A stretch of 64,000 bases of DNA from Solitalea longa (GCF_002920915.1 NZ_PQVF01000015.1:19686-83685); one strand, 5' to 3'; shown: positions 9,495-19,264, counted from the stretch's first letter. Notes: generated from the sequence alone by a model not told the origin. Made by a program: numbers and translations.

Positions 9495-10730
9495 ATGAAA
9501 ATACACGCCTGGCTGCTTTGCGCAATGCTAATAGTATGCGCCTGTGGCAAATCAAGCGATGATGCGCCCCAAACGAAGGAGGAATTTAAGGTTACGACAT
9601 ATCCGGCTGAAAAGGTGCAGAAAACAAAAACGCAAAAGGTTTATGTTCACCTGATGCCCTGGTTCGAATCAAAAGAAACCAGTCCTGATGGAAAATGGGG
9701 ACAGCACTGGACCATGGCCAACAAAAACCCCGATATTATTAATGGTAGCGGTCAGCGCGAAATTGCCGCACATTTTTATCCCTTGACAGGACCCTATGCT
9801 TCAGGTGATGCTGCTATTATCGAATATCAGTTATTGCTCATGAAGCTTTCTGGCATTGATGGCGTTTTCATCGATTGGCCAGGAACAACTGTGCTTTACG
9901 ATTACCCATTGCTGGTTAAAAACACCGAAAAGCTTATCGCTAAGCTCGACAAGGTGGGTTTAACCTTTGCTATTGTTTATGAAGATCAAAATATTAACAT
10001 TGCTTACAATGCCCAGGTAATTCCGGATAAGCTGGCAGCCGCTCAACAAGATATGGCCTACCTGCAATCAAATTACTTTAACAAATCATCGTACATAAAA
10101 GTTAATGGCAAGCCATTGCTGATGGTCTTCGGTCCGCAAACCTTTACTACTGAAAATGAGTGGACGAATGTATTTAACGGTTTAAGTACAAAGCCTGCAT
10201 TCTTCACACTTTGGAATGCATCAGGTAAAGCCGGAAAAAACGCCACAGGTGAATTTGGGTGGGTATACAAGACCAACCTTACCGATCTCACTAATTTTTA
10301 TGGCAATGCATACGCTGGTGTAAAAGTAGCCTCTGCCTATCCCGGTTTTAAGGCTTTTTATACCGAAGGCGGCTGGGGAAGCAATCCTTTTACAATTGAC
10401 CATAACAATATTTCAACTTTTAACGCCACCCTCGATCTTGCTTTAAACAGCGGATTAGAAAGCATTCAACTGGTTACCTGGAATGATTATGGAGAAGGAA
10501 CGATGTTAGAACCTACCAAAGAATTTGGCTATGGATTTTTAACCAGCCTGCAAAGTAAACTGGGGGTAAGCTATACACAAACCGAACTTGAATTGATAGC
10601 AAAACTGTATGAACTGCGGAAAAAGTATCCCGGTTCTGCTGAAAACCAGAAAAAACTGGACCAGGTGTTTTACTACCTCGTTTCAAATAAAATAACCGAA
10701 GCCAAAGCATTGCTGCAGGAAATTAAATAA
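9495..10730 (+). CDS. GH71/GH99-like glycoside hydrolase lipoprotein
   Basis: Predicted extracytoplasmic glycosidase. The leader ends in a lipobox IVCACG (Cys at about residue 16 or 18), so it is probably anchored to a membrane. The body is a TIM-barrel of the 'GH71/99-like' group: VHLMPWFESK at about residue 52, GIDGVFIDWPG at about 122, and near the C-terminal end WNDYGEGTMLEP (about 329-340), which parallels the W-N-E-W-x-E-G-T-x-x-E-P region that carries the acid residues of GH99 endo-mannanases. Here the first Glu of that motif is Asp (WND), while the second Glu is kept. Proteins of this sort are usual neighbours of GH97 in Bacteroidota loci, but their substrate is largely unestablished. 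Only 7 bases separate it from the GH97 gene. Confidence 0.85.
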   Translation: MKIHAWLLCAMLIVCACGKSSDDAPQTKEEFKVTTYPAEKVQKTKTQKVYVHLMPWFESKETSPDGKWGQHWTMANKNPDIINGSGQREIAAHFYPLTGPYASGDAAIIEYQLLLMKLSGIDGVFIDWPGTTVLYDYPLLVKNTEKLIAKLDKVGLTFAIVYEDQNINIAYNAQVIPDKLAAAQQDMAYLQSNYFNKSSYIKVNGKPLLMVFGPQTFTTENEWTNVFNGLSTKPAFFTLWNASGKAGKNATGEFGWVYKTNLTDLTNFYGNAYAGVKVASAYPGFKAFYTEGGWGSNPFTIDHNNISTFNATLDLALNSGLESIQLVTWNDYGEGTMLEPTKEFGYGFLTSLQSKLGVSYTQTELELIAKLYELRKKYPGSAENQKKLDQVFYYLVSNKITEAKALLQEIK

Positions 10731-10737
10731 GAGAAAG

Positions 10738-12744
10738 ATGAAAAGAAACATTGTTTTATGCCTGCTGATGCTGGTATGTGCCTCGTTTGTGGGTTGTAAA
10801 TCCACCGCACAAATACTGTCGGTAAAGTCTCCCGACGGGACCCTTAACGTTTCATTCCAGTTGAAAGACGGAGTGCCTTATTACAACATTGGAAAAAGAA
10901 ACTTTTCGGTTGTTAACGATTCGAAAATGGGTTTTATCCTAAAAGATATTCCTTCGCTGGATAAAGATTTTAAAATTATTGATTCAAAAACGGGCACTTT
11001 TGATCAAACCTGGACACAACCATGGGGTGAGGTAAAGGATATCCGTAATAACTATAAAAGCCTGGTAGTATCGCTGCAAGAGAAAAAGGGCCTTAAACGC
11101 AAAATGAATATTGTTTTTAAGGTTTATAATGATGGCGTTGGATTTCGTTACGAGATACCTGAACAACCGGGTTTAACCGAATACCAAATTATGGATGAGC
11201 TCACGGAGTTTAACATGTCCCGTGATTTAGAAGCATGGTGGATTCCGGCATTTCCTGACGCACAAGACTCAGAGCAGCCTTTTACCAAAACAATGCTTAG
11301 CAAGCTTGATCAAAACGTTCATACGCCATTAACTATGGAACTAAACGACAGCTTGTTTGTAAGCATCCATGAGGCGGCATTGGTCAATTATGCTTCAACA
11401 ACCTTAAAACCTAATGGAACCACCTTGTTAAAAAGTGATCTGGTGCCTTGGGCCGATGGGGTAAAAGTGAAAGTTAAAGGCTCATTGAATACACCGTGGA
11501 GGACTTTGCAAATTGCCGATAAACCCGGCGATCTGATCACCTCTTACCTTATCCTCAATTTGAACGAGCCTAACAGACTTACCGATATTTCGTATGTAAA
11601 GCCAGGTAAATACACCGGGGTTTGGTGGGGTATGCACCTTAAAACCCAAACCTGGGGTCAGGGACCGCAACATGGTGCCACCACTCAAAACGTTAAAGAT
11701 TTGATCGACTTTAACAAAAAACATAACATTCAAGGTGTGCTTGCCGAAGGATGGAATGAAGGCTGGGATGGCGATTGGGTAAAAGATGGAAATTTTAACT
11801 TCACCAAATCTTACCCCGATTTTGACATGGCCGAACTGAGCAAATACGCACAAGAAAATGGTGTTGCTTTAATCTCTCATCATGAAACCGGCGGTAATGT
11901 AGCCAACTATGAAAGCCAGTTGGAAGATGCCTTTAAGCTGTTGGAGAAGAATAATATTCATGCAGTTAAAACAGGCTATGTGAATAAACGCATTAATGGC
12001 AAAGAGTATCATCAGGGGCAGTTTATGGTTAACCACTACCAGCACGTGGTAGAAACTGCAGCTAATCACAAAGTAATGGTTGATATTCATGAGCCGATAA
12101 AAGATACCGGTTTACGTCGCACCTACCCTAACCTAATGACCCGTGAAGGGGTGCGCGGAACCGAGTATGAAGCATGGAGCGAAGGTAACACGCCTTCTCA
12201 TACCACCATTATCCCTTTTACACGTGGTTTAGCAGGCCCAATTGATTACACTCCTGGAATATTCGACATTCAGTTTAAAAACGACGGGGGCTTTAGAGTT
12301 CACACTACTTTAGCGAAACAGTTGGCATTGTACGTGGTGATTTATAGTCCGTTTCAAATGGCTGCCGACCTGACCAAGAACTATGAGAACAATCCGGCTT
12401 TTAAATTCATTGAAGATGTTCCAACCGATTGGGAAACCACTAAAGTATTGGATGCCAAAATCGGTGAGTTTGTAACCATTGCCCGCAAGGACCGCAAAAG
12501 CAATGACTGGTACTTAGGATCTATCACTAATGATAAAGCCTGTACCATTGACGCCAAGTTAAGTTTCTTAACACCTGGAAAAAACTACATGGCCGAAGTG
12601 TATGCTGATGGTGAAGGTGCGAACTATGATACAAACCCGCTTCCGGTAGCTATTTCACAAACAAAAGTAAATTCTGAATCAATATTGAAGATCAGTCTGG
12701 CAGCCGGTGGCGGACAAGCCATCCGATTTAGAATGATCGATTAA
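10738..12744 (+). CDS. GH97 family alpha-glycosidase (SusB-type alpha-glucosidase likely)
   Basis: Periplasmic or surface enzyme that hydrolyses alpha-glucosidic (or in some members alpha-galactosidic) bonds, calcium-dependent in characterised members. An export leader ends near FVGCKS, a probable lipobox. The N-terminal beta-sandwich is followed by the barrel; acidic motifs are LAEGWNEGWDGD (about residue 337), HHETGG (about 381), DIHEPIKDTG (about 450) and RGTEYEA (about 474), then PFTRGLAGPIDYTPG. These Glu positions match those of inverting SusB, whose general acid and bases are all Glu, and the segment HAVKTGYV carries Gly-Tyr where retaining GH97 enzymes are expected to have the Asp nucleophile. 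The inverting alpha-glucosidase reading is therefore inference from memory of the family. Last gene of the locus. Confidence 0.93.
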   Translation: MKRNIVLCLLMLVCASFVGCKSTAQILSVKSPDGTLNVSFQLKDGVPYYNIGKRNFSVVNDSKMGFILKDIPSLDKDFKIIDSKTGTFDQTWTQPWGEVKDIRNNYKSLVVSLQEKKGLKRKMNIVFKVYNDGVGFRYEIPEQPGLTEYQIMDELTEFNMSRDLEAWWIPAFPDAQDSEQPFTKTMLSKLDQNVHTPLTMELNDSLFVSIHEAALVNYASTTLKPNGTTLLKSDLVPWADGVKVKVKGSLNTPWRTLQIADKPGDLITSYLILNLNEPNRLTDISYVKPGKYTGVWWGMHLKTQTWGQGPQHGATTQNVKDLIDFNKKHNIQGVLAEGWNEGWDGDWVKDGNFNFTKSYPDFDMAELSKYAQENGVALISHHETGGNVANYESQLEDAFKLLEKNNIHAVKTGYVNKRINGKEYHQGQFMVNHYQHVVETAANHKVMVDIHEPIKDTGLRRTYPNLMTREGVRGTEYEAWSEGNTPSHTTIIPFTRGLAGPIDYTPGIFDIQFKNDGGFRVHTTLAKQLALYVVIYSPFQMAADLTKNYENNPAFKFIEDVPTDWETTKVLDAKIGEFVTIARKDRKSNDWYLGSITNDKACTIDAKLSFLTPGKNYMAEVYADGEGANYDTNPLPVAISQTKVNSESILKISLAAGGGQAIRFRMID

Positions 12745-12808
12745 TAGATTTTTTTCATGTAAACAACAATTGAAAAACGCTTGTTTCATTGATTAATTGG
12801 TTTATTGG

Positions 12809-12837
12809 AGCAGCCCCTGAAAAGGCTGCTTTTTTTA
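12809..12837 (+). terminator. Terminator of the glycan utilisation operon
   Basis: The stem AGCAGCC / GGCTGCT (12809-12815 and 12824-12830) encloses an 8-base loop and is followed directly by a run of seven T. It lies 65 bases after the GH97 stop codon, so it closes the SusCD operon. Confidence 0.85.
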
Positions 12838-13034
12838 TTGATGCCGCTTTTATTTTGCAAGAGAAGTGGTAATCTGCTATAAAAAAATAACCCCGCTGTT
12901 CACCCAGGTTACCATTGAATATTGTTATAACACCGGGCGCTTCCAAAAACCAATTTCAATTGATAATGAAGCCATTTATTCGTAATTTCAGTTCGCATTT
13001 GCCTGCTAATCTGACAATAAAAAAAGGAGGATAT

Positions 13035-13496
13035 ATGCTAAGCAAAAAGTTAGAGGATTACTTGAACAACCAGAATGTTCAGTACGCCGTAATTGATCAC
13101 ATGGCAACCGCCACTGCCCAACGAACTGCCGCCGCCGCCCATATTCCGGGCAATGAAATGGCAAAAACCGTAATGCTTAAAGTTGATGACCGTATGATGA
13201 TGGCCGTTCTTCCTTGCCATTGCCGCATTGATATTGGTCGTTTGAAAGAAATAACCGGAGCCAGCAATATTTCACTGGCCAGTGAAGGAGAATTCAGAAC
13301 CTATTTTCCGGACTGTGAAACCGGCGCTATGCCTCCTTTCGGAAACTTATACGGCATGGACGTATTTGTGGATGAACAACTATCTAATGACCAGAAAATA
13401 GCATTTAACTCGGGCTCACATAAAGAACTTATTCAAATGCCATTCAAATCATTTGAAAACCTGGTGCACCCTCACATAACACGATTTACCGCCTAG
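13035..13496 (+). CDS. YbaK/EbsC-type aminoacyl-tRNA deacylase
   Basis: Predicted trans-editing enzyme that removes wrongly attached amino acids from tRNA in the cytoplasm. The start is chosen at 13035 because AAAAAGGAGG ends five bases before it, one of the clearest Shine-Dalgarno sites in the window; the same frame is open 40 codons further upstream but without a ribosome site. The protein (153 residues) shows the YbaK fold signatures: VIDHMATATAQRTAAAAHIPG near the start (given in part), KTVMLKVDDRMMMAVLPC, then ASEGEFRTYFPDCETGAMPP and a PFG segment. Proteins of this kind in other organisms deacylate Cys-, Ala- or Pro-mischarged tRNAs; which one applies here is not decidable. It stands alone, followed by its own terminator. 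Confidence 0.88.
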   Translation: MLSKKLEDYLNNQNVQYAVIDHMATATAQRTAAAAHIPGNEMAKTVMLKVDDRMMMAVLPCHCRIDIGRLKEITGASNISLASEGEFRTYFPDCETGAMPPFGNLYGMDVFVDEQLSNDQKIAFNSGSHKELIQMPFKSFENLVHPHITRFTA

Positions 13497-13506
13497 CACG
13501 TTATCG

Positions 13507-13537
13507 ATACTCTGCTTATTGCAGAGTATTTTTTTTA
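13507..13537 (+). terminator. Terminator of the deacylase gene
   Basis: Perfect 9-bp stem ATACTCTGC / GCAGAGTAT with a 5-base loop followed by a T-run, 10 bases after the stop codon of the YbaK-like gene. Confidence 0.85.
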
Positions 13538-13861
13538 ACTGAAAAGGCTTTTCCTTTTTTAACTACACTTAGCCACTTTAGCTATCAACACTTAAATCAT
13601 TCATAAAAAGCCGATTGTGTTTTTTAAATTTTAATGGCTGATGAATAAAATATACATTATAAGAAATTTTAATTACTATAATTAACTAAAGCATCATAAA
13701 GGTAAACAAACCGCACTAATTAAACATTCTCATTATCAAAGTGTTATTTTTACAATAATTGATTTTTATCAGTTTTTTTGAATAAAAGGCATGTTACTTT
13801 TGTAGTGTTCTAAAAACGGAACAACATTTGAATTTTAGTTATAGTCTCAAATTATATAGTT
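13538..13861. other. AT-rich leader region with promoter element
   Basis: Gene-free, strongly A+T-rich stretch. A TAnnTTTG-type -7 element (TACTTTTG, 13795-13802) lies 60 bases before the 62-residue peptide gene; a TTTG at 13777-13780 is closer than the usual -33 spacing. Nothing else recognisable. Confidence 0.5.
13795..13802 (+). promoter_or_regulatory. Putative Bacteroidota -7 element for the 62-residue peptide gene
   Basis: TACTTTTG fits the TAnnTTTG consensus of Bacteroidota housekeeping promoters. Predicted transcription start is about 13810, giving a leader of about 50 bases before the ATG at 13862. No well-spaced -33 element is apparent. Confidence 0.55.
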
Positions 13862-14050
13862 ATGAAAGCATCGTCTTCAACATTCAGCGCCGACATGAAA
13901 ATCTCCAAATCAGGCAAATCATCTACTAAGTATGCACAACAGACTTATGACTATCTAAAATATTTACTAGGAAGAAAGTACCAGAAATACGGTCCAAGTG
14001 CAGCAATGGTTTACGATAATAATTGCGATTATTTTTGTAACGCCGACTAA
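13862..14050 (+). CDS. Unknown 62-residue peptide, Cys-containing C-terminus
   Basis: Short gene with its own promoter element upstream and a strong terminator 30 bases downstream, which argues that it is a real transcription unit. The product is basic in the middle (Lys and Tyr rich: TYDYLKYLLGRKYQKYG) with a Ser/Lys-rich N-terminal 25 residues and a short acidic C-terminal tail, NNCDYFCNAD, carrying two Cys spaced by three residues. There is no signal peptide or membrane segment. I do not recognise the family. A leader-plus-core layout would be compatible with a ribosomally made modified peptide, but no maturation enzyme or exporter is adjacent, so this is only a thought; a small regulator or ribosome-associated peptide is equally possible. 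Confidence 0.6.
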   Translation: MKASSSTFSADMKISKSGKSSTKYAQQTYDYLKYLLGRKYQKYGPSAAMVYDNNCDYFCNAD

Positions 14051-14080
14051 ACAAGCTTTTTTAAATAACCTTTCATATGT

Positions 14081-14115
14081 AAACGCGTCCCGAAATTCGG
14101 AACGCGTTTTTTTTG
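14081..14115 (+). terminator. Terminator of the 62-residue peptide gene
   Basis: A 14-base stem (AAACGCGTCCCGAA against TTCGGAACGCGTTT, one mismatch) with a tight loop, followed by eight T. Strong Rho-independent terminator; may also serve leuS from the other side. Confidence 0.85.
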
Positions 14116-14196
14116 CTTATAAACAACAAAAGCGACCCTTTCGAATCGCCTTTGTTATGTATTAATTACTAATGGCTGCTTAGCCTCATTAACCTA

Positions 14197-16965
14197 CTAA
14201 ATCACCATATTAACAATGCGGCCTTTCACAACGATCACCTTTTTAGGTGTTTTGCCATCCAGGTATTTTTTCACATCGCTACTTTCCAAAACCAGTTTTT
14301 CAACATCAGCAGGCTCTAGTGCCAAAGAAACGTTCAGTTTGGTTTTCACCTTTCCATTAATAGAGATTGGATAATCAAATGCATCCTCCACCAAATGTTC
14401 AGGTTTAAATTCAGGATAAACGGCGTCGATAACACTTCCTTTTCCTGGGTTTAAAATGCTCCACAACTCTTCGGCAATATGAGGCGCATAAGGACAAATG
14501 GTAATTACCAGTGGTTCTAAAATGGCACGTTTATTACATTTTAAAGCCGTAAGCTCATTTACACAGATCATATAACTTGATACCGAAGTATTGAATGAGA
14601 AACGGGTAACATCTTCTTCAACCTTTTGAATGATCTTGTGAAGAGCTTTTAACTCGGCCTTGCTCGGCTCTTCGTTAGTTACACTAACCTCTCCTTTTTC
14701 ATCCAAAAACAAATTCCAAAACTTACGAAGGAAATTGTAAACGCCCGAAATCCCATTGGTGTTCCATGGTTTGGATTGTTCCAATGGACCCAGGAACATT
14801 TCGTACATGCGCAGGGTATCGGCACCGTATTGCTCAATAATATCGTCAGGGCTCACCACATTGTACTTCGATTTCGACATTTTCTCTACCTCATGCCCGC
14901 AGATATATTTACCATCTTCCAGTACAAATTCGGCATTAGCGTAATCAGGTATAGATTTTTTGAATTTCTCCAGATCCAACACATCATTATGAACAATGTT
15001 TACATCTACGTGTAAAGGCTGTGTGTCGTAATCCTTACGCAAACCGTAGGAAACAAACTTGTTGGTTCCGATAATACGGTACACAAAATTTGATCGGCCC
15101 TGAATCATCCCCTGGTTGATGAGCTTTTTGAAAGGCTCCTCTTCCTGTACATATCCAAGATCTTTCAATACTTTATTCCAGAAACGAGAATATAACAAGT
15201 GGCCTGTAGCGTGCTCCGAACCGCCTATGTATAGGTCAACATCTTTCCAATAATCGGTGGCTTCTTTAGAAACAAATGACGAATCATTCTTAGCATCCAT
15301 ATAGCGGTACCAATACCAGCTGCTCCCCGCCCATCCAGGCATGGTGCTGTGCTCGTATTCAAATTCTCCTTTGTACTTCCAACCGGCGGCTCTTGCCAAT
15401 GGCGGCTCTCCGGTTTCAGTTGGCAGGTATTTATCGATCTCCGGAAGGATCAGCGGCAGATCCGATTCGTCAATTAAATAAGGCAAACCATTTTTGAAAT
15501 ATACAGGCACCGGTTCACCCCAATAACGCTGGCGGGCAAAAATAGCATCGCGCATACGGTAATTGGTCTTAGCCTTCCCCGTTCCTTCTGCTTCAATTTT
15601 ATGAACAAGAGTTTTCATTGCCTCTGCATAGTCCATTCCATCAATCAATCCTGAATTAACGTATTTACCTTCTTTGGTCGCGTCGGCAGTTTCATCGATT
15701 ACCTGACTATCTAAGATCTGAACAATTGGAAGGTTAAAGTGCTGTGCAAAGCGGTAATCACGCTCATCGCCTGATGGTACGGCCATAACCGCTCCAGTAC
15801 CATAACCGGCCAATACATAATCAGCAATCCAAACCGGCACTTTTTCACCGCTTAATGGGTTAATGGCAAAAGCTCCTGTAAACGCCCCCGAAACGGTTTT
15901 AACATCCGCCATCCGGTCGCGCTCACTCTTTTGCTTGGTTTTATTAATGTAAGCTTCTATTTCAGCCTTATGCTCGGGAGTGGTAAGTTTATCTACCAAT
16001 TCATGTTCAGGAGCCAACACTAAAAAGGTTACCCCAAAAACGGTATCTAAACGAGTAGTAAAAACCTCAATTTTATCCTCAAACTTCTCTAAATTGAATT
16101 TCAACAACGCCCCCACGGATTTACCGATCCAGTTGCGCTGCATTTCGCGAATAGGCTCCGGCCAGTCGATATTATCTAAGCCCTGTAGCAAACGTTCAGC
16201 ATATGCCGAAATACGCATACTCCATTGGCTCATTTTCTTTTGTTCCACAGGATGACCACCGCGCTCTGAAAAACCACCTATCACTTCGTCGTTTGCCAGT
16301 ACAGTTCCCAACGCAGGGCACCAGTTAACAACTGATTCTGACAAATAGGTTAAGCGATATTTCAGCAATTCTTTTTGCTGCTCATCTTCGCTCATCGCAT
16401 TCCATTCAGCAGCTGTAAAAGAACGGGTATCCTCATCACAAGCAGCCTTAACACCGTTGGTTCCATTGTTCTCAAATTTGGCAACCAGCACATTAATAGG
16501 CTCAGCTTTATCCGTCTCAAAATTGTACCATGCATCAAATAACTGCATGAAGATCCATTGCGTCCATTTATAATAGTCGGCATCGCAGGTACGCAGTTCG
16601 CGGCTCCAGTCATAAGCAAAACCAATACGGTCCAACTGTTCGCGATAACGTTTCGTATTCTGATCTGTGGTGATAGCCGGATGTTGACCGGTTTGGATGG
16701 CATATTGCTCGGCAGGTAATCCAAATGCATCGTAACCCATTGGATGCAATACATTGAATCCTTTTAATCGTTTGAAACGGCTAAAGATATCAGAGGCAAT
16801 ATAGCCGAGCGGGTGACCAACATGCAAGCCTGCACCTGATGGATATGGGAACATATCCAGTACATAATATTTTGGCTTGTTTAAGTTGATGTCAACCTTG
16901 TATGTATGGTTTTCGGCCCAATACTTCTGCCATTTCTGTTCAATTTCGCGAAACTTATATTCCAT
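14197..16965 (-). CDS. leuS: Leucyl-tRNA synthetase
   Basis: Charges tRNA-Leu with leucine in the cytoplasm. A class I synthetase of 922 residues: the HIGH-type motif is [15 protein letters not shown] (about residues 40-54), the CP1 editing domain carries the [18 protein letters not shown] region (about 310) and [16 protein letters not shown] (about 400), and the KMSKS loop is [15 protein letters not shown] (about 692-706). The C-terminal anticodon-binding domain ends with GRIVNMVI. An insertion between the HIGH motif and the editing domain ([17 protein letters not shown]) and one near residue 640 ([17 protein letters not shown]) are features of Bacteroidota LeuS as I recall them. It is divergent from ftsX, with about 200 bases between the starts. 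Confidence 0.98.
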   Translation of the reverse strand: MEYKFREIEQKWQKYWAENHTYKVDINLNKPKYYVLDMFPYPSGAGLHVGHPLGYIASDIFSRFKRLKGFNVLHPMGYDAFGLPAEQYAIQTGQHPAITTDQNTKRYREQLDRIGFAYDWSRELRTCDADYYKWTQWIFMQLFDAWYNFETDKAEPINVLVAKFENNGTNGVKAACDEDTRSFTAAEWNAMSEDEQQKELLKYRLTYLSESVVNWCPALGTVLANDEVIGGFSERGGHPVEQKKMSQWSMRISAYAERLLQGLDNIDWPEPIREMQRNWIGKSVGALLKFNLEKFEDKIEVFTTRLDTVFGVTFLVLAPEHELVDKLTTPEHKAEIEAYINKTKQKSERDRMADVKTVSGAFTGAFAINPLSGEKVPVWIADYVLAGYGTGAVMAVPSGDERDYRFAQHFNLPIVQILDSQVIDETADATKEGKYVNSGLIDGMDYAEAMKTLVHKIEAEGTGKAKTNYRMRDAIFARQRYWGEPVPVYFKNGLPYLIDESDLPLILPEIDKYLPTETGEPPLARAAGWKYKGEFEYEHSTMPGWAGSSWYWYRYMDAKNDSSFVSKEATDYWKDVDLYIGGSEHATGHLLYSRFWNKVLKDLGYVQEEEPFKKLINQGMIQGRSNFVYRIIGTNKFVSYGLRKDYDTQPLHVDVNIVHNDVLDLEKFKKSIPDYANAEFVLEDGKYICGHEVEKMSKSKYNVVSPDDIIEQYGADTLRMYEMFLGPLEQSKPWNTNGISGVYNFLRKFWNLFLDEKGEVSVTNEEPSKAELKALHKIIQKVEEDVTRFSFNTSVSSYMICVNELTALKCNKRAILEPLVITICPYAPHIAEELWSILNPGKGSVIDAVYPEFKPEHLVEDAFDYPISINGKVKTKLNVSLALEPADVEKLVLESSDVKKYLDGKTPKKVIVVKGRIVNMVI

Positions 16966-17170
16966 CTTTGTCGAATAATTAAAATAATTTCGGGTTGCTG
17001 ATCGCGGCCTAGGGTTTATATACTGAGATTTAAACCTCTAACGCGCCATCCGTAACCCGTAATTCTCAATTAGAAACGCGAAAATATGAATTTAACCGCG
17101 GAAATAATTACTTGAAGTTTACGTTTGTAATTTGAATTAGTATTTTCGCAACACCTATAAAGGAATTCTT

Positions 17171-18049
17171 ATGTCAGAATTTGAAGAAAGCAACGTTTCA
17201 CGAAAGACCAAAAGAGTATACATTACCACGGTAATCAGTATTGCAATGGTGTTATTAATGGTTGGGCTTGCCGGTTTGATCATTTTACATGCCCGCAAAC
17301 TTTCTGATTATGTGAAAGAAAATATCGTAGTTAATGTTTATTTAAACGAAGATGCCAAAGAGGTTGACATCCTTGCTTTGCAAAAGGAAATTGAAAAATC
17401 CCCTGCAGTAAAATCAACTGTATACGTGAGTAAAGAACTGGCTGCTGAAAATCTTTCAAAAGATTTGGGTGAAGACTTTATAAAGTTCCTTGGCTATAAC
17501 CCTTTATTATACTCTATAGATGTATACATGAAGGCTGACTACGCCAACAATGCTAACATTGATAAGATCATTCAAACTATTTCGAGTAAACCATTAGTTA
17601 AAGAGGTAAAATATCAGCAATCACTGGTTGATTCGATGAATCGTAACCTTAAAGCCATCAGCTTTATCATTTTAGGATTTGGCGGTTTATTGTTGTTCAT
17701 CGCCCTTGCCCTGATCAATAATACGATTCGCCTGGCCATTTATTCACAGCGCTTTACTATTAAAAGCATGCAGTTGGTTGGAGCTACCAAAAACTTCATC
17801 CGCCGCCCGTTCCTGGGTATGGCAATATTGCACGGAATTTTAGCCGGATTATTGGCAACCCTAATGGTTATGGGCGTATTGTACCTTACCCGTCAGGAAG
17901 TACCGGAGTTAATTGTACTGCAAGACTATTCAGAGTTCGGTCTTTTATTTATCGGACTGATCGTATTAGGAATCCTGATTTCTCTGTTCAGCACCTATTT
18001 TGCAGTAACCCGTTATTTACGCCTGAAAATTGACGCTTTATACGTTTAA
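17171..18049 (+). CDS. ftsX: Cell-division ABC-transporter-like permease FtsX
   Basis: Inner-membrane partner of FtsE; in other bacteria the pair relays division signals to periplasmic peptidoglycan hydrolases. 292 residues with the FtsX layout: a short cytoplasmic N-terminus, first membrane segment at about 20-42, an extracellular domain of about 120 residues (VNVYLNEDAKEVDILAL, LGYNPLLYSIDVYMK), then three further segments (about 165-187, 213-240, 258-280). ftsE is not adjacent, as is usual in Bacteroidota. It heads a cluster with DUF3098 and uppP. Confidence 0.93.
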   Translation: MSEFEESNVSRKTKRVYITTVISIAMVLLMVGLAGLIILHARKLSDYVKENIVVNVYLNEDAKEVDILALQKEIEKSPAVKSTVYVSKELAAENLSKDLGEDFIKFLGYNPLLYSIDVYMKADYANNANIDKIIQTISSKPLVKEVKYQQSLVDSMNRNLKAISFIILGFGGLLLFIALALINNTIRLAIYSQRFTIKSMQLVGATKNFIRRPFLGMAILHGILAGLLATLMVMGVLYLTRQEVPELIVLQDYSEFGLLFIGLIVLGILISLFSTYFAVTRYLRLKIDALYV

Positions 18050-18086
18050 AACTAAAGTTGCCATTGCAACATCCAGAAAATATTAA

Positions 18087-18320
18087 ATGAGTACTGAAAC
18101 AAAAACCACCTCACCAACCGATAAAAAGGTAAACTCCCTTTTTGGTCGCCAAAATTACATCTTAATGCTTGTAGGCCTGGCAGTAATTACTCTGGGATTT
18201 ATCTGCATGAGCGGAACCAGCGACATTTACAACAACACTAAATTGGTAGTAGCTCCAATTTTAGTACTTATCGGTTTTACTATTGAATTCTTTGCAATCT
18301 TTAAGAAATCAGCAAAGTAA
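18087..18320 (+). CDS. DUF3098 small membrane protein
   Basis: 77 residues with a polar, Thr/Lys-rich N-terminal 25 residues and two membrane segments (YILMLVGLAVITLGFICMSG and VVAPILVLIGFTIEFFAIF). It matches the DUF3098 family, whose genes usually stand between ftsX and uppP in Bacteroidota; function unknown. It starts 37 bases after ftsX and is probably co-transcribed with it. Confidence 0.88.
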   Translation: MSTETKTTSPTDKKVNSLFGRQNYILMLVGLAVITLGFICMSGTSDIYNNTKLVVAPILVLIGFTIEFFAIFKKSAK

Positions 18321-18322
18321 TT

Positions 18323-18376
18323 AGTCCATAGTTAATAGATCATAGTCCATAGATTCATTTCAACTATGGACCATGG
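18323..18376. repeat. Imperfect inverted repeat (CATAGTCCATAG type)
   Basis: CATAGTCCATAG at 18341-18352 faces CTATGGACCATG at 18364-18375 (one mismatch), with an extra AGTCCATAG copy at 18323-18331. It fills the gap between DUF3098 and uppP. The word ATGGACCATGG recurs at about 21484-21494 between truB and ribF. Confidence 0.6.
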
Positions 18377-18408
18377 TCTATCTACTTTTTATACCCCTAT
18401 AAAAACAC

Positions 18409-19203
18409 ATGACCTTTATTCAAGCAATCATCCTTGCAATTGTTGAAGGATTGACCGAATTTTTACCTGTTTCCTCAACAGGCCACATGATCATAGCGTC
18501 CTGGCTGATGAAAGTTCCGAACAGTGATTTCACTAAATTCTTTACGGTAGGTATTCAATTCGGCACTATCTTGTCGGTTGTGGTATTATATTTCAAGCGA
18601 TTTTTCCAAAGTCTTGATTTCTATTTTAAGCTTTTTGTCGCCTTTATACCTGCTGTCATCTTCGGCCTTTTGCTGTCAAAACAAATTGATGCCTTACTCG
18701 AAAGTGTTTTAACTGTAGGCATTATGCTTTTAGTAGGTGGGGTTATCTTCATTTTGCTCGACAAATGGTTCAAAGCTTCAGAAAATAATCCTGACAAAGA
18801 AATAAAGTATAACAATGCTTTTGTAATTGGTTTGTTCCAATGCATCGCCATGATTCCCGGGGTTTCTCGTTCGGCTTCAACCATTATTGGTGGGTTAACT
18901 CAAAAACTAAACAGAAAGCAAGCTGCTGAATTCTCTTTCTTTTTAGCTGTTCCTACCATGTTTGCTGCAACGGCAAAAAAAATGTATGATTTTTATAAGG
19001 ACGGAATTTCATTAAATACACATGAATGGCAATTGTTCGCGGTAGGTAATCTCGCTGGCTTTATCGTGGCCATTATCGCTATAAAAGCCTTTATCGGTTA
19101 CCTAACTAAACACGGGTTTAAAGTATTTGGCTATTACCGTATAGTTGTTGGCCTTTTGATCCTGATATTTTATTTCATGGGACATAACCTGGAAATCATT
19201 TAG
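18409..19203 (+). CDS. uppP: Undecaprenyl-diphosphatase UppP (BacA)
   Basis: Integral membrane phosphatase that converts undecaprenyl diphosphate to the monophosphate carrier used for peptidoglycan and surface polysaccharide; overproduction gives bacitracin resistance in other bacteria. Signature motifs: [17 protein letters not shown] (about residues 13-29, with the catalytic Glu, Ser and Thr region) and [14 protein letters not shown] (about 150-163). 264 residues with about eight hydrophobic segments, the standard length. The following conserved partner truB is separated here by a repeat cluster and an MFS gene. Confidence 0.97.
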   Translation: MTFIQAIILAIVEGLTEFLPVSSTGHMIIASWLMKVPNSDFTKFFTVGIQFGTILSVVVLYFKRFFQSLDFYFKLFVAFIPAVIFGLLLSKQIDALLESVLTVGIMLLVGGVIFILLDKWFKASENNPDKEIKYNNAFVIGLFQCIAMIPGVSRSASTIIGGLTQKLNRKQAAEFSFFLAVPTMFAATAKKMYDFYKDGISLNTHEWQLFAVGNLAGFIVAIIAIKAFIGYLTKHGFKVFGYYRIVVGLLILIFYFMGHNLEII

Positions 19204-19264
19204 ATAGAACGAAGAATCCATGTTTCATTCCATGGCATGAGGAATCCTTAACTGATTGTATTTT

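Noticed and set aside
9661..9680. tRNA T-loop-like GGTTCGAATC
   Set aside because: Lies inside the GH71/99-like coding frame and no cloverleaf can be built around it; no tRNA gene was seen anywhere in the window.
11482..11853. 123-codon antisense frame within GH97
   Set aside because: Shadow of a strongly supported coding region; no homologous look.
12755..12946. 63-codon minus-strand frame over the operon terminator
   Set aside because: It runs through the GH97 terminator hairpin and has no family resemblance.
17079..17148. Divergent leuS/ftsX promoter pair with TATTTTCG boxes
   Set aside because: Both boxes differ from TAnnTTTG at one position and lack -33 partners at proper spacing; too weak to list as promoters.
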